Shown piece after piece: positions 17,019-25,281 of a stretch of 64,000 nt of DNA. The notes beneath the pieces were generated by a model. The model saw nothing but the letters and a program-made list of their open reading frames with translations. It was not told the DNA's origin and did not search any database. The translations under genes were made by a program, and so were the position numbers. The number at the start of each line of letters is the position of its first letter. Position 1 is the stretch's first letter. Source of the DNA: Sphingomonas sp. R647 (GTDB taxonomy: Bacteria > Pseudomonadota > Alphaproteobacteria > Sphingomonadales > Sphingomonadaceae); NCBI RefSeq assembly GCF_020177055.1, contig NZ_JAIQXT010000001.1:372001-436000 (forward strand), given 5' to 3'.

Positions 17019-17623
17019 CCGAGTCCCAGATCATTCAGCTCGTATCGCTGGTCGGGTTCCTCATTCTGGTGCTGGGCTCGCTCAGCATCCGCAACATGCA
17101 ATTCAGTTTCATCGTCAAGACGGTGATCGGCTGGGCGATCATCGCCGGCCTGATTACCCTCGTTGTGATCAACAAAGACCGCATTCTCGACCAGCTTCAG
17201 GTCATCGGGGCCAGCAGCGGCTTGTCCGACCCGGCGCCCGTCACCGGCGCGGGATCGGTCAGCATCCGCCTGTCGCCCGACGGCCATTTCTGGGCGCGCG
17301 CGACGATCAATGGTGTCGAACGCCGCATGCTGATCGACAGCGGCGCGACGGTGACGGCGATCAGCGAGAGCACGGCGCGCGCGGCCGGGATCGACTATAC
17401 TGATGGAGCGCCGGTTCAGGTGTCGACCGCCAACGGCGTCGTCAACGCACGCCGCGCCAATGTCGGGCGGGTGGCGGTGGGCGCACTCAGCACCGAAGAC
17501 CTGACCGTATTCGTCGCGCCCAGCTTCGGCGATCTCGATGTGCTGGGGATGAACTTCCTGTCACGCCTCAAATCGTGGCGGGTGGAGGGGAACGTGCTGA
17601 TCCTCGAACCCAACCCAAGCTGA
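17015..17623 (+). CDS. Membrane-anchored retropepsin-like aspartic protease
   Basis: 202 residues, starting at a TTG that overlaps the previous stop (TTGA). Two hydrophobic segments near the N-terminus (IIQLVSLVGFLILVLGSLSI and VIGWAIIAGLITLVVI) anchor it. The soluble part carries the single aspartic protease motif MLIDSGATVTAIS and a later LDVLGMNFLSRL, matching the TIGR02281-type clan AA family. It would dimerise to form an active site. Substrate unknown. Confidence 0.85.
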   Translation: MTESQIIQLVSLVGFLILVLGSLSIRNMQFSFIVKTVIGWAIIAGLITLVVINKDRILDQLQVIGASSGLSDPAPVTGAGSVSIRLSPDGHFWARATINGVERRMLIDSGATVTAISESTARAAGIDYTDGAPVQVSTANGVVNARRANVGRVAVGALSTEDLTVFVAPSFGDLDVLGMNFLSRLKSWRVEGNVLILEPNPS

Positions 17624-17626
17624 ATT

Positions 17627-17648
17627 TAACATAATGTATATTATCGGA
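17627..17648. promoter_or_regulatory. AT-rich promoter/operator-like element before mazG
   Basis: TAACATAATGTATATTATCG is a strikingly AT-rich, partly palindromic block in GC-rich DNA. It ends about 10 bases before the mazG ATG at 17657. It could be a promoter -10 region or a repressor site; which one cannot be told from sequence alone. Confidence 0.4.
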
Positions 17649-17656
17649 CTTAGGCC

Positions 17657-18451
17657 ATGAGCGAGCAGACGGTCTCCCCCGCGCCGGACAGCACCCAGAT
17701 CGAGTCCCCCGGCATCGAGCGCCTGATGGCGATCATGGCGCGGCTGCGTGACCCGGTGACGGGCTGCGAATGGGACACCGTCCAGACCTTCGCCACGATC
17801 GCGCCCTACACGATCGAGGAAGCCTACGAGGTGGCCGACGCCATCGCGCGCGCCGACCTGACCGACCTCAAGGACGAACTTGGCGACCTGTTGCTCCAGG
17901 TCATCTTTCACAGCCGTATGGCGCAAGAACTCGGCGCGTTCGACCTGTCCGACGTCATCACCGGCATTTGCGACAAGATGGAGCGCCGCCACCCGCACAT
18001 CTTCCGCGGCGCCGAGAACGGCGGCCATCACCTGTGGGAACAAATCAAGGCCGAAGAGCGGGGGAGCAAGGGAACGAGCGGGGCACTCGACGGCGTTGCG
18101 ATCGGCCTCCCCGCCCTCACCCGCGCCGAAAAGCTGCAAAAGCGCGCCGCGCGCACCGGATTTGACTGGGCCGACCCGGCGGATGCCCGCGCCAAGGTCG
18201 ACGAGGAGCTGGCAGAGGTCGAAACCGCGACCAGCGACGATCACCGCGCCGAGGAGATCGGCGACCTGCTCTTCGCCACCGTCAACTGGTCGCGCAAACT
18301 TGGCATCGATCCCGAAGCCGCATTGCGCGCCGCCAACGCCAAATTCGAACGCCGCTTCCGCGCGATGGAGGCTCAGGCGGGCAACGCGTTTACCGGCCTG
18401 TCGCTTGACGAAAAGGAAGACCTCTGGGGCGCCGTAAAGGCGAGCGAGTGA
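17657..18451 (+). CDS. mazG: Nucleoside triphosphate pyrophosphohydrolase
   Basis: 264-residue MazG that hydrolyses NTPs and dNTPs to monophosphates. The metal-binding EExxE motif lies in IEEAYEVADAI, with the paired helix in DELGDLLLQVIFHSRMA, and a second MazG-like half has DEELAEVE and EEIGDLLFATVNWSRKL. It has its own AT-rich upstream region, so it may be transcribed separately from the genes before it. A palindromic repeat follows the stop. Confidence 0.93.
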   Translation: MSEQTVSPAPDSTQIESPGIERLMAIMARLRDPVTGCEWDTVQTFATIAPYTIEEAYEVADAIARADLTDLKDELGDLLLQVIFHSRMAQELGAFDLSDVITGICDKMERRHPHIFRGAENGGHHLWEQIKAEERGSKGTSGALDGVAIGLPALTRAEKLQKRAARTGFDWADPADARAKVDEELAEVETATSDDHRAEEIGDLLFATVNWSRKLGIDPEAALRAANAKFERRFRAMEAQAGNAFTGLSLDEKEDLWGAVKASE

Positions 18452-18463
18452 TCGCTACCCCCA

Positions 18464-18544
18464 CCCGTTTGCCCTGAGCCTGTCGAAGGGCAGCTCCAGA
18501 CATCTCTATCACGCATCGTGCTTCGACAAGCTCAGCACAAACGG
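18464..18544. repeat. Intergenic inverted repeat (REP-like)
   Basis: Left arm CCGTTTGCCCTGAGCCTGTC (from 18465) and right arm ending GACAAGCTCAGCACAAACGG (18525-18544) are near-complementary over about 24 bases around a 30-base loop. Elements with the core CTGAGCNTGTCGAAG are widespread in GC-rich proteobacterial intergenic regions. Placed between the convergent mazG and the minus-strand hypothetical gene, it may work as a bidirectional terminator. Confidence 0.75.
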
Positions 18545-18551
18545 AGATTTG

Positions 18552-18929
18552 TCAGAACGCCGGCGCCGCCTGCGGCTCCACCACCATCAGCGTGGTCCCG
18601 TCATATTTCTCGGACTCCGGCAAAAACAACCGGCTGATCGCGAACTCGCGCTCGGTCAGTGCCAGGTTCTTGAGGCCGTCCACCTTGAACGTCCCGAACT
18701 TCTCTTCACGCGGGATCACGAAATCGCGCGAAATGACCTGCGCGTCGACATAGAGAGACCCGGCGCGGGTGTAGAGAATGTGCGGTGCCAGCACCATGCG
18801 CGTGCGATTATAGATCGCGTTCATGCATTTCTGCCTGACGATCCCCTCCAGCACGATCGGCGTTGGGTTTGGCGGAGACTCCGCCCCCTTCTCGGTATCC
18901 ATCATGACAATATGGCAATGATGCTGCAT
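18552..18929 (-). CDS. Conserved hypothetical protein
   Basis: 125 residues if started at ATG 18929; adjacent ATGs at 18905 and 18902 would give 117 or 116 residues (MDTEKGAESPPNP...), and no clear ribosome binding site decides. The body (VLEGIVRQKCMNAIYNRTRM, LYVDAQVISRDFVIPREEKF) has a compact alpha/beta look, reminiscent of WYL-type ligand-binding folds, but no motif is firm. Product is not proline/arginine-rich, so the gene is probably real. Confidence 0.65.
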   Translation of the reverse strand: MQHHCHIVMMDTEKGAESPPNPTPIVLEGIVRQKCMNAIYNRTRMVLAPHILYTRAGSLYVDAQVISRDFVIPREEKFGTFKVDGLKNLALTEREFAISRLFLPESEKYDGTTLMVVEPQAAPAF

Positions 18930-18978
18930 CGCAGCAAGTCAGGACGCACCGCTTAAGTGAAATTACGGACGCTTCGTC

Positions 18979-19632
18979 CTAATCCTTGCGCCACGGCAGG
19001 TTAATCAGCCACGGCTTGGGCCGCCCGGTCGGCTTGGCCGTCCCGTCGATCCGCTCGGCACGCAGGATCCTCACACGCTGCAGGATCATCTGCCCGCGCA
19101 TCTCCTCGCGCCCGCCGCCGGTCGGCATGCCCAGGATCTTGCGCACGACATCCATGCCGCCGATCACGCGCCCGAACGCGGCATAGCCGAGCTTGCCCGG
19201 TCGCGCGTCTAGCGTCGGATTGTCGCCGACCATGATCGAAAAATTGCCATGCGCCGAGTTGGGAGCAATCGATCGCGCCATCGAAATCGTGCCGCTCAGA
19301 TGCTTGATGCCGGTCTTGCTGGTCGGCTCAAGCGCCACGGACGGCAGTATCCGCCGTGCATCGGTGCCGATCCCGCCCTGGATAAAGCCGTTCGCCGGAT
19401 CGCCCTTGCGCCGCGCCGCGCGATAGAAATGGGTGCCCTCCAGCCGCCCGTCATCGACATAGCGCAGGAAGTTCGCGACCGTCAGCGGCGCCCGCCGCGC
19501 ATCCAGCGCCAACGTCACGGTCCCCGCGCTGGTCACCAGCCGCACCCGCACCACCGGCGGTTCCGACGCCGGTCCCGCCGAAACAAGCAGCATCGCCGCG
19601 AGCCCCAGCACCACCCCGCGCCGTGGCGTCAT
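18979..19632 (-). CDS. Cyclophilin-type peptidyl-prolyl isomerase, exported
   Basis: 217 residues with a signal peptide (MTPRRGVVLGLAAMLLVSAGPA). The cyclophilin core is visible: TVANFLRYVDDG, HFYRAARRKGDPANGFIQGG with the catalytic Arg, and a C-terminal FGRVIGGMDVVRKIL. It catalyses cis-trans isomerisation of proline peptide bonds in the periplasm. The start overlaps the hflX stop by four bases, so it is probably the last gene of the ntr-hfq-hflX transcription unit. Confidence 0.88.
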   Translation of the reverse strand: MTPRRGVVLGLAAMLLVSAGPASEPPVVRVRLVTSAGTVTLALDARRAPLTVANFLRYVDDGRLEGTHFYRAARRKGDPANGFIQGGIGTDARRILPSVALEPTSKTGIKHLSGTISMARSIAPNSAHGNFSIMVGDNPTLDARPGKLGYAAFGRVIGGMDVVRKILGMPTGGGREEMRGQMILQRVRILRAERIDGTAKPTGRPKPWLINLPWRKD

Positions 19633-20921
19633 CCGTTGCGCACCTCGAACCGCTCATGGTCCTTGGGCGCCATCCGCACGTCGTAGATCGCGGTCTCGCC
19701 GTCGATCCAGTGGTCGACCACCTCGCCATGCTGGTGCAGCCATGCCGCCCCTGCCCCATCGGCGGCCGCGAGCGTGACCTGATAGCGGCGATGGCCATGC
19801 GTCAGCCGCGCCGCGACCTTCGCGATCAGGGCATCGACCCCCTCCCCGCTCAGCGCTGACACCGCGAGCACATCGTCGCGCTTCGCCGCATCGCCCAGCA
19901 CGTCCTCACGCGCTTCGCCATCGAGCAGGTCGAGCTTGTTCCACGCCTCGAACCGTGGCGTCTCGGGCGCAACGCCGATGTCCTTGAGCACCGACTCGAC
20001 ATCGTCGCGCTGCGCCTCGCTGTCCGGGTGCGCAATGTCGCGGACATGGATCAGCAAGTCCGCCGACACCACTTCCTCCAGCGTCGCCTTGAACGCGGCG
20101 ACCAGCTGAGTCGGCAGTTCGGACACGAACCCCACCGTGTCCGACAGGATCGCTTTGTCGATCCCGGGCAGCGAAATCTGCCGTAATGTCGGATCCAGCG
20201 TCGCGAACAGCAGATTCTCCGCCATGACGTCAGCACCGGTCAAGCGATTGAACAGCGTGGATTTTCCGGCATTGGTGTAGCCGACCAGCGCAATCACCGG
20301 CCACGGCGCCCGCTGCCGCCGCTCGCGATGCAGCCCGCGCGTGCGGCTCACCGACTCAAGCTCGCGCTTCAGCCGCGCCATGCGGTCGCGGATCAGGCGG
20401 CGATCCGCCTCGATCTGCGTTTCGCCCGGGCCGCCAAGGAAGCCGAAACCGCCGCGCTGGCGCTCAAGATGGGTCCAGCTGCGCACCAGCCGCCCGGCCT
20501 GGTAGTCGAGATGCGCCAGCTCGACCTGCAACCGCCCCTCGGCCGTGCGCGCACGCTCGCCAAAGATCTCGAGGATCAGGCCGGTACGATCGATGACCTT
20601 GCAGCCGAGTGCGGTTTCAAGATTGCGCTGCTGCACCGGGGTCAGCCCCGCGTCGAACACGGCGAGCGTGAGGTCGCGGTCGCGCACCGTCTCGGCCAGC
20701 GCCTCGACCTGTCCCGACCCAATCAGCGTGCCCGGCTTGGCCGCGCGGATGCGCAATGCCACCCGCTCGACCACCTCGACCCCGATCGCGACCGCAAGGC
20801 CAGCGGTCTCCTCCAGACGCGCCTCGGCGTCGCGCGTTGATCCGCCAAGGTCGGGATAGACAACCACTGCCCGCGCGCCCCGCGTGAACTCGTCGGGGTC
20901 GCGCTCGAAACCGGTACTCAT
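19629..20921 (-). CDS. hflX: Ribosome-dissociating GTPase HflX
   Basis: 430-residue GTPase that splits stalled ribosomes, especially under stress. The N-terminal nucleotide-binding domain (GTLIGSGQVEALAE) is followed by a coiled linker and the G domain: G1 ALVGYTNAGKSTLFNRLTG, G3 DTVGFVSELP and G4 NKLDLL. Encoded directly after hfq, as in many proteobacteria, with 19 bases between hfq stop and hflX start. Confidence 0.94.
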   Translation of the reverse strand: MSTGFERDPDEFTRGARAVVVYPDLGGSTRDAEARLEETAGLAVAIGVEVVERVALRIRAAKPGTLIGSGQVEALAETVRDRDLTLAVFDAGLTPVQQRNLETALGCKVIDRTGLILEIFGERARTAEGRLQVELAHLDYQAGRLVRSWTHLERQRGGFGFLGGPGETQIEADRRLIRDRMARLKRELESVSRTRGLHRERRQRAPWPVIALVGYTNAGKSTLFNRLTGADVMAENLLFATLDPTLRQISLPGIDKAILSDTVGFVSELPTQLVAAFKATLEEVVSADLLIHVRDIAHPDSEAQRDDVESVLKDIGVAPETPRFEAWNKLDLLDGEAREDVLGDAAKRDDVLAVSALSGEGVDALIAKVAARLTHGHRRYQVTLAAADGAGAAWLHQHGEVVDHWIDGETAIYDVRMAPKDHERFEVRNG

Positions 20922-20940
20922 AAATCTGCTTTCAAGGCGA

Positions 20941-21423
20941 TCAGGCTTCCTCGCCTTGATCGGTCAGGTCCAGCGGATGCGCTGGCTGAATGGTCGACAC
21001 CGCATGCTTGTACACCAGCTGATACGCGCCATCGCGCTGGAGCAGCATACAGAACAGGTCGAACGCCGCGATCCCGCCCTGCAACATCACGCCATTGACC
21101 AAGAACATGGTGACATTTTCCTGCTGACGCTTGACCGCGCCAAGGAAAATTTCCTGCAAAACCGGGTTCTTGGACTGGGTATCTGGCACCGCATCGACGA
21201 TCGACGCGACATCGACCGCGCCCGACGGCATGATCGTCGAAATCGCATGCTTGTAAATCAGCTGCGACTGGCCGTCGCGGCGGAGCAGCACGGAAAAATT
21301 GTCGAACCAGGTGACGATGCCCTGCAATTTGACGCCCTTGACCAAAAACATGGTCACCGGGGTCTTGGACTTGCGAAGCGCGTTGAGGAAAAGATCCTGA
21401 AGGGATGTCTGCTTGTCGGCCAT
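20941..21423 (-). CDS. hfq: RNA chaperone Hfq with two tandem Sm domains
   Basis: 160 residues, about twice the core of ordinary Hfq. Domain 1 (about 5-66) has [20 protein letters not shown] and ends YKHAIST; domain 2 (about 85-146) has [20 protein letters not shown] and ends YKHAVST. Both keep the Sm1 loop (MFLVxGVxLQG) and the YKH signature of the proximal RNA-binding pore. A short linker ([16 protein letters not shown]) joins them. A trimer of such chains would mimic the normal hexamer. Tandem Hfq has been noted in sphingomonads. Lies between ntrX and hflX, the usual alphaproteobacterial place. ATG at 21423 chosen over an ATG four codons upstream by homology. Confidence 0.95.
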   Translation of the reverse strand: MADKQTSLQDLFLNALRKSKTPVTMFLVKGVKLQGIVTWFDNFSVLLRRDGQSQLIYKHAISTIMPSGAVDVASIVDAVPDTQSKNPVLQEIFLGAVKRQQENVTMFLVNGVMLQGGIAAFDLFCMLLQRDGAYQLVYKHAVSTIQPAHPLDLTDQGEEA

Positions 21424-21507
21424 GATGCAGCTCACTGTTCTTGGCGGGATTTTCCCGCAATCGCGCCGTTTCCCGGCGTCGGATGCGCGCCACCCAGCGG
21501 CGCGTTT

Positions 21508-21529
21508 GGGGCAATGTAGGTATTGCCCC
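21508..21529. other. Hairpin between ntrX and hfq
   Basis: GGGGCAAT and ATTGCCCC form a perfect 8-bp stem around a 6-base loop in the 164-base gap. There is no T-run on the minus strand, so it is more likely a pausing, processing or weak termination site in the hfq leader than a strong terminator. Confidence 0.5.
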
Positions 21530-21587
21530 CCACAACGTCCATAGGTGTGCGTGGCAACGCCGAGACGTCGGCGCGATCAGCCGCAAC

Positions 21588-22961
21588 TCACTCCTCGTCG
21601 CGCGCCTCATGGATGCCGAGCAGCTTCAGCTTTCGGTGCAGCGCCGACCGCTCCATCCCGATGAAATGCGCCGTGCGAGAGATGTTGCCCGAGAAGCGCT
21701 TGATCTGGATGCGCAGATATTCGCGCTCGAAACTCTCGCGTGCCTCCTTCAACGGTGCGCCCATGATCGTAGCCGCGCCCATCCCGCCGTCATCGCGGCG
21801 TCCGAGGATTTCGGTCGGCAGCATATCGATGTCGATCCGTCCGATCCGGTCGCCCGGCGCCATGATGACCGTCGCCTCGACCACGTTGCGCAGCTGGCGG
21901 ACATTGCCCGGCCATTCATAGCTTTGCAACGCGACCAGCGCATCACCCGCGACTTCAGGGGTCGGCACGCGCCGCTCGGTCGCGTAGTGCGCCACGAAAT
22001 GCTCGACCAGAGCGGGAATGTCTTCGCGCCGCTCGGTCAGCGGCGGAATCGGCACCGGCACGACATTGAGCCGGTAGAACAGGTCCTCGCGGAACCGCCC
22101 CTCGGCAATCTCGGTCGTCAGGTCGCGCCCGGTCGCTGAAACCACGCGCACATCGACCTTGACCTGCCGTTGCCCGCCGACCCGGTTGAACTTCTGTTCG
22201 GTCAGCACGCGCAGGATCCGCCCCTGCGTCGTCAACGGCATATCGGCGATCTCGTCCAGGAACAGCGTCCCGCCATGCGCCTGTTCCAGCAAACCGGGAT
22301 GGACCAGGTCGCCATCCTCGACCCCGAACAATTCCTCCTCGACCCGCTCCGGCGTCATCCGCGCCGCGCTGACGATCACGAACGGGCCGTTCGCGCGGTT
22401 ACTCCATTCATGCAGCAGGCGCGCGGCGACTTCCTTGCCGGTGCCGGGACCGCCGGTGATCATCACCCGGCTTCCCGTCGCCGCCACCCGCTTCAACGTT
22501 GCGCGCACCGCATTGATCGCCCCCGATGTACCATGCAGGTCGTTGCTGCGCCCCACCGTCGCGCGCAGCGACGCGACTTCGCGCCGCAGCCGCTCGGTTT
22601 CGGTCGCGCGTTCGACCAACAGCATCAGTCGCTCGGCCTCGAACGGCTTTTCGATAAAGTCCGATGCCCCGCGCCGGATCGCGGCGACCGCAGTGTCGAG
22701 ATTGCCATGGCCTGAAAACACCAGCACCGGGATCGACGCGTCGCGCCGCTTGATTTCGTCGAGCAGGTCCAACCCATCAAGCCGCGACCCCTGCAGCCAC
22801 ACGTCGAGCAGGACAAGGCTCGGCCGGCGCTCGGCGATCGCTTCCAGCGCTGCATCGCTGTCGGCGGCGCTGCGCGTCTCATAGCCCTCATCCTCCAGCA
22901 CGCCCGCGACCAGTTCGCGGATATCGGCCTCGTCATCGACGACCAGGATATCGAGTTTCAT
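21588..22961 (-). CDS. ntrX: Nitrogen-related response regulator NtrX
   Basis: 457 residues. Receiver domain with phosphoacceptor Asp53 (VLLDVWLQG), AAA+ domain with Walker A GGPGTGKEVAA and Walker B FLDEIADMP, and a C-terminal Fis-like helix-turn-helix (ISRTAHFIGMERSALHRKLKLLG). The GAFTGA loop that contacts sigma-54 is replaced by a sequence around VEDGDLVHPGLLEQA, as known for alphaproteobacterial NtrX, so it probably regulates without classical sigma-54 remodelling. The ATG at 22961 overlaps the ntrY stop; a longer in-frame extension lies within ntrY. Confidence 0.94.
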   Translation of the reverse strand: MKLDILVVDDEADIRELVAGVLEDEGYETRSAADSDAALEAIAERRPSLVLLDVWLQGSRLDGLDLLDEIKRRDASIPVLVFSGHGNLDTAVAAIRRGASDFIEKPFEAERLMLLVERATETERLRREVASLRATVGRSNDLHGTSGAINAVRATLKRVAATGSRVMITGGPGTGKEVAARLLHEWSNRANGPFVIVSAARMTPERVEEELFGVEDGDLVHPGLLEQAHGGTLFLDEIADMPLTTQGRILRVLTEQKFNRVGGQRQVKVDVRVVSATGRDLTTEIAEGRFREDLFYRLNVVPVPIPPLTERREDIPALVEHFVAHYATERRVPTPEVAGDALVALQSYEWPGNVRQLRNVVEATVIMAPGDRIGRIDIDMLPTEILGRRDDGGMGAATIMGAPLKEARESFEREYLRIQIKRFSGNISRTAHFIGMERSALHRKLKLLGIHEARDEE

Positions 22962-25222
22962 CACATGTTTCCGTTCTTGGTCGGGGTCAGCGCGGCAAGG
23001 CCCGCTCCACCCGGTTCCGTGTCGTCCGTTCCCCCGGTTCCCACCAGTCGCTCGAGCGTCGCGGTGTCGAAGCACAGGGTCACCACCGTCCCCCCGCCCG
23101 CGCGATCGGCAAACGCCATCGTGCCGAAATGCTCCTCGACGATCTTCTTGACGATCGCGAGGCCAAGGCCGGTGCCCCGCGCGCGCGTCGTCATATACGG
23201 CTCGACGATCCGCTCGCGCTCGGCGGGCAGGCCGATGCCGTTGTCGGTGATTTCGATGATCAGCTGTGCGTCGGCCGCCTCGCGCACCTGCATGCTGATC
23301 TCGCCCGCCGCGTCGGTCTCGCCCTCGCCCGTACGCGCCTCGATCGCCTCGACTGCATTCTTGACCAGGTTGGTCAGCGCCTGCCCAAGCTGGCGGCGGT
23401 CACATACCAATGGCCGCACCGTGTCGGGCGCCTCAAATCGGAACTGGATATCGGGCTTGGCCACTTCGTGCAGGAACAGCGTCTGGCGCGCGACGTCGAT
23501 GATCGATTCCTCGCGGAAGATCGGCTTGGGCATCCGCGCAAACGACGAGAATTCGTCCACCATCCGCCGCAGATCGCCGACCTGCCGCACGATCGTATCG
23601 GTCAGCTTGGCAAAGGTGCCGTCATCGCCCTCGATCTTCTTGCCATAACGCCGCTGCAGGCGTTCGGCGGCGAGCTGGATCGGGGTCAGCGGGTTCTTGA
23701 TCTCGTGCGCGATCCGCCGCGCGACGTCGGACCAGGCCGCGCGCCGCTGGTCGAGCAATTGCTGCGTGATGTCGTCGAAGGTCAGCACCTGCCCGGCCTC
23801 ATCGCGGGTGATCTTGACCGCCAGCGTCCGCGCCTCGCCCCCGCTGGTCAGCTGCACGATATCCTCGCGCGTCTCCCCGCCCAGCACTGCGTCCAGCTCC
23901 GGCGCGACCTCGGCGAGCAATTTGCCCACCGGCGCATCGCCGGGCTGCAGCAACGCCATCGCCGAACTGTTGATCAGGCGAATGCGCCGCTCGGAATCGA
24001 TCGACAGCACCCCCGCCGTCACCCCCGACATCACCGCCTCGATCAGCGCGCGGCGGCTTTCGGATTCGGCATTGGCATCGACCAGCGCATTGGTCTGCTC
24101 CTGCAACCGGTCGGTCATGCGGTTAAACGCGGTGGCAAGCGTGCCGATCTCATCATCCGCCCGCGGCGTCGGCACCCGCGTAGCCAGATCGCCCGCAGCG
24201 ACGTCGCGCGCCGCTTTCACCAGATCGCCCACTGGGCGGACGAGGCGGTCCGCGATCTGAAGCGCAGCCCACACGGCCACGCTGACGATGAGCAGCGACA
24301 GCAGCAATAGCGCGACGTTGAACTGAAGCTGGATCGTCCGCGACCGGTCCGTGAGCGCACGGTAATCATTCACTAGGCTGTCAGCGCGCTTCATCTGCGC
24401 GGAGATGTCGCCAAGATCAAAGAATCGTGCCGCGTAAATGTACAGGTTCGTTTCGGGTATCCGCGTGATCGACCAGACCCGGTCCCCCTCGATCCCCGAC
24501 ACGATTGGCTGGCGCGCGGACACCTTCAGCGCCGCAGTAGGATCGATGTCCTTCTCCAGATCACCTTCGCCCGGGTTGGCAATCGCAAGAATTGACTTGG
24601 TGCCCTCGCTCGACACCGAAAATATTGCAGCCTGATTGAGGCTGCGAATGAAAACCTGCTGCCCGAAAAAGAACTGAAACTCCCGACTGTCCATTGGCGC
24701 TTGCTTCAGCGCTGAGGACACGTCCCCCGACATTGGCGCGATATTTTCATCGACGAACCCGGTAATTCGACGTTGTGATTGTTGTGCAAGTACCTGCGCG
24801 TTTTCAAGCATTCCACGCGCACGGTCGGAATACCAGAACTCGACGCCATATTGGAACAGCAGCGATGCGACGATCGACACAAAGATCGTCGGCACGCTCG
24901 CCACGATCGAAAAGATCGCCACCAGCCGCACATGCAGCCGCGCCCGCCCGCCCAGCGGCGACCGGGCCGCACGCCGCATCGCCACGCGCCGCCCGACCAG
25001 CACGATCAGCGCCACCAGCGGAATGAGGTTGCCGACCAGCAACAGCGCGACCAACGGCGGGGTCAGCAACCGCTGCGAACCCGTATTCCCGCTCACCACG
25101 AAATAGCTGGTAATCAGCACCGCCAGCGCGATGCACAGCACAAGGAGTTCGACAAATGGGGTAATGCTCAGCCGCCAGCGGGGCAAACCCGCATCCGTCA
25201 GTGGCTTGGCAGCAACATCCAT
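22961..25222 (-). CDS. ntrY: Sensor histidine kinase NtrY
   Basis: 753 residues. Three hydrophobic segments near the N-terminus (about 25-45, 55-78, 98-123), a periplasmic region to about 300, a fourth segment (about 302-323), then HAMP, a PAS domain (about 390-450), the dimerisation helix with His506 in [20 protein letters not shown] and the ATPase domain with GLGLAIVKKIVEEH. Partner of NtrX, with a one-base stop/start overlap. Senses nitrogen or redox state in alphaproteobacteria; the signal here is not shown. Confidence 0.94.
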   Translation of the reverse strand: MDVAAKPLTDAGLPRWRLSITPFVELLVLCIALAVLITSYFVVSGNTGSQRLLTPPLVALLLVGNLIPLVALIVLVGRRVAMRRAARSPLGGRARLHVRLVAIFSIVASVPTIFVSIVASLLFQYGVEFWYSDRARGMLENAQVLAQQSQRRITGFVDENIAPMSGDVSSALKQAPMDSREFQFFFGQQVFIRSLNQAAIFSVSSEGTKSILAIANPGEGDLEKDIDPTAALKVSARQPIVSGIEGDRVWSITRIPETNLYIYAARFFDLGDISAQMKRADSLVNDYRALTDRSRTIQLQFNVALLLLSLLIVSVAVWAALQIADRLVRPVGDLVKAARDVAAGDLATRVPTPRADDEIGTLATAFNRMTDRLQEQTNALVDANAESESRRALIEAVMSGVTAGVLSIDSERRIRLINSSAMALLQPGDAPVGKLLAEVAPELDAVLGGETREDIVQLTSGGEARTLAVKITRDEAGQVLTFDDITQQLLDQRRAAWSDVARRIAHEIKNPLTPIQLAAERLQRRYGKKIEGDDGTFAKLTDTIVRQVGDLRRMVDEFSSFARMPKPIFREESIIDVARQTLFLHEVAKPDIQFRFEAPDTVRPLVCDRRQLGQALTNLVKNAVEAIEARTGEGETDAAGEISMQVREAADAQLIIEITDNGIGLPAERERIVEPYMTTRARGTGLGLAIVKKIVEEHFGTMAFADRAGGGTVVTLCFDTATLERLVGTGGTDDTEPGGAGLAALTPTKNGNM

Positions 25223-25281
25223 CGTGACATGGCTACAACATCATTGTTGCCATGAAAACACACTTGTCGCTCGACTTGTCG

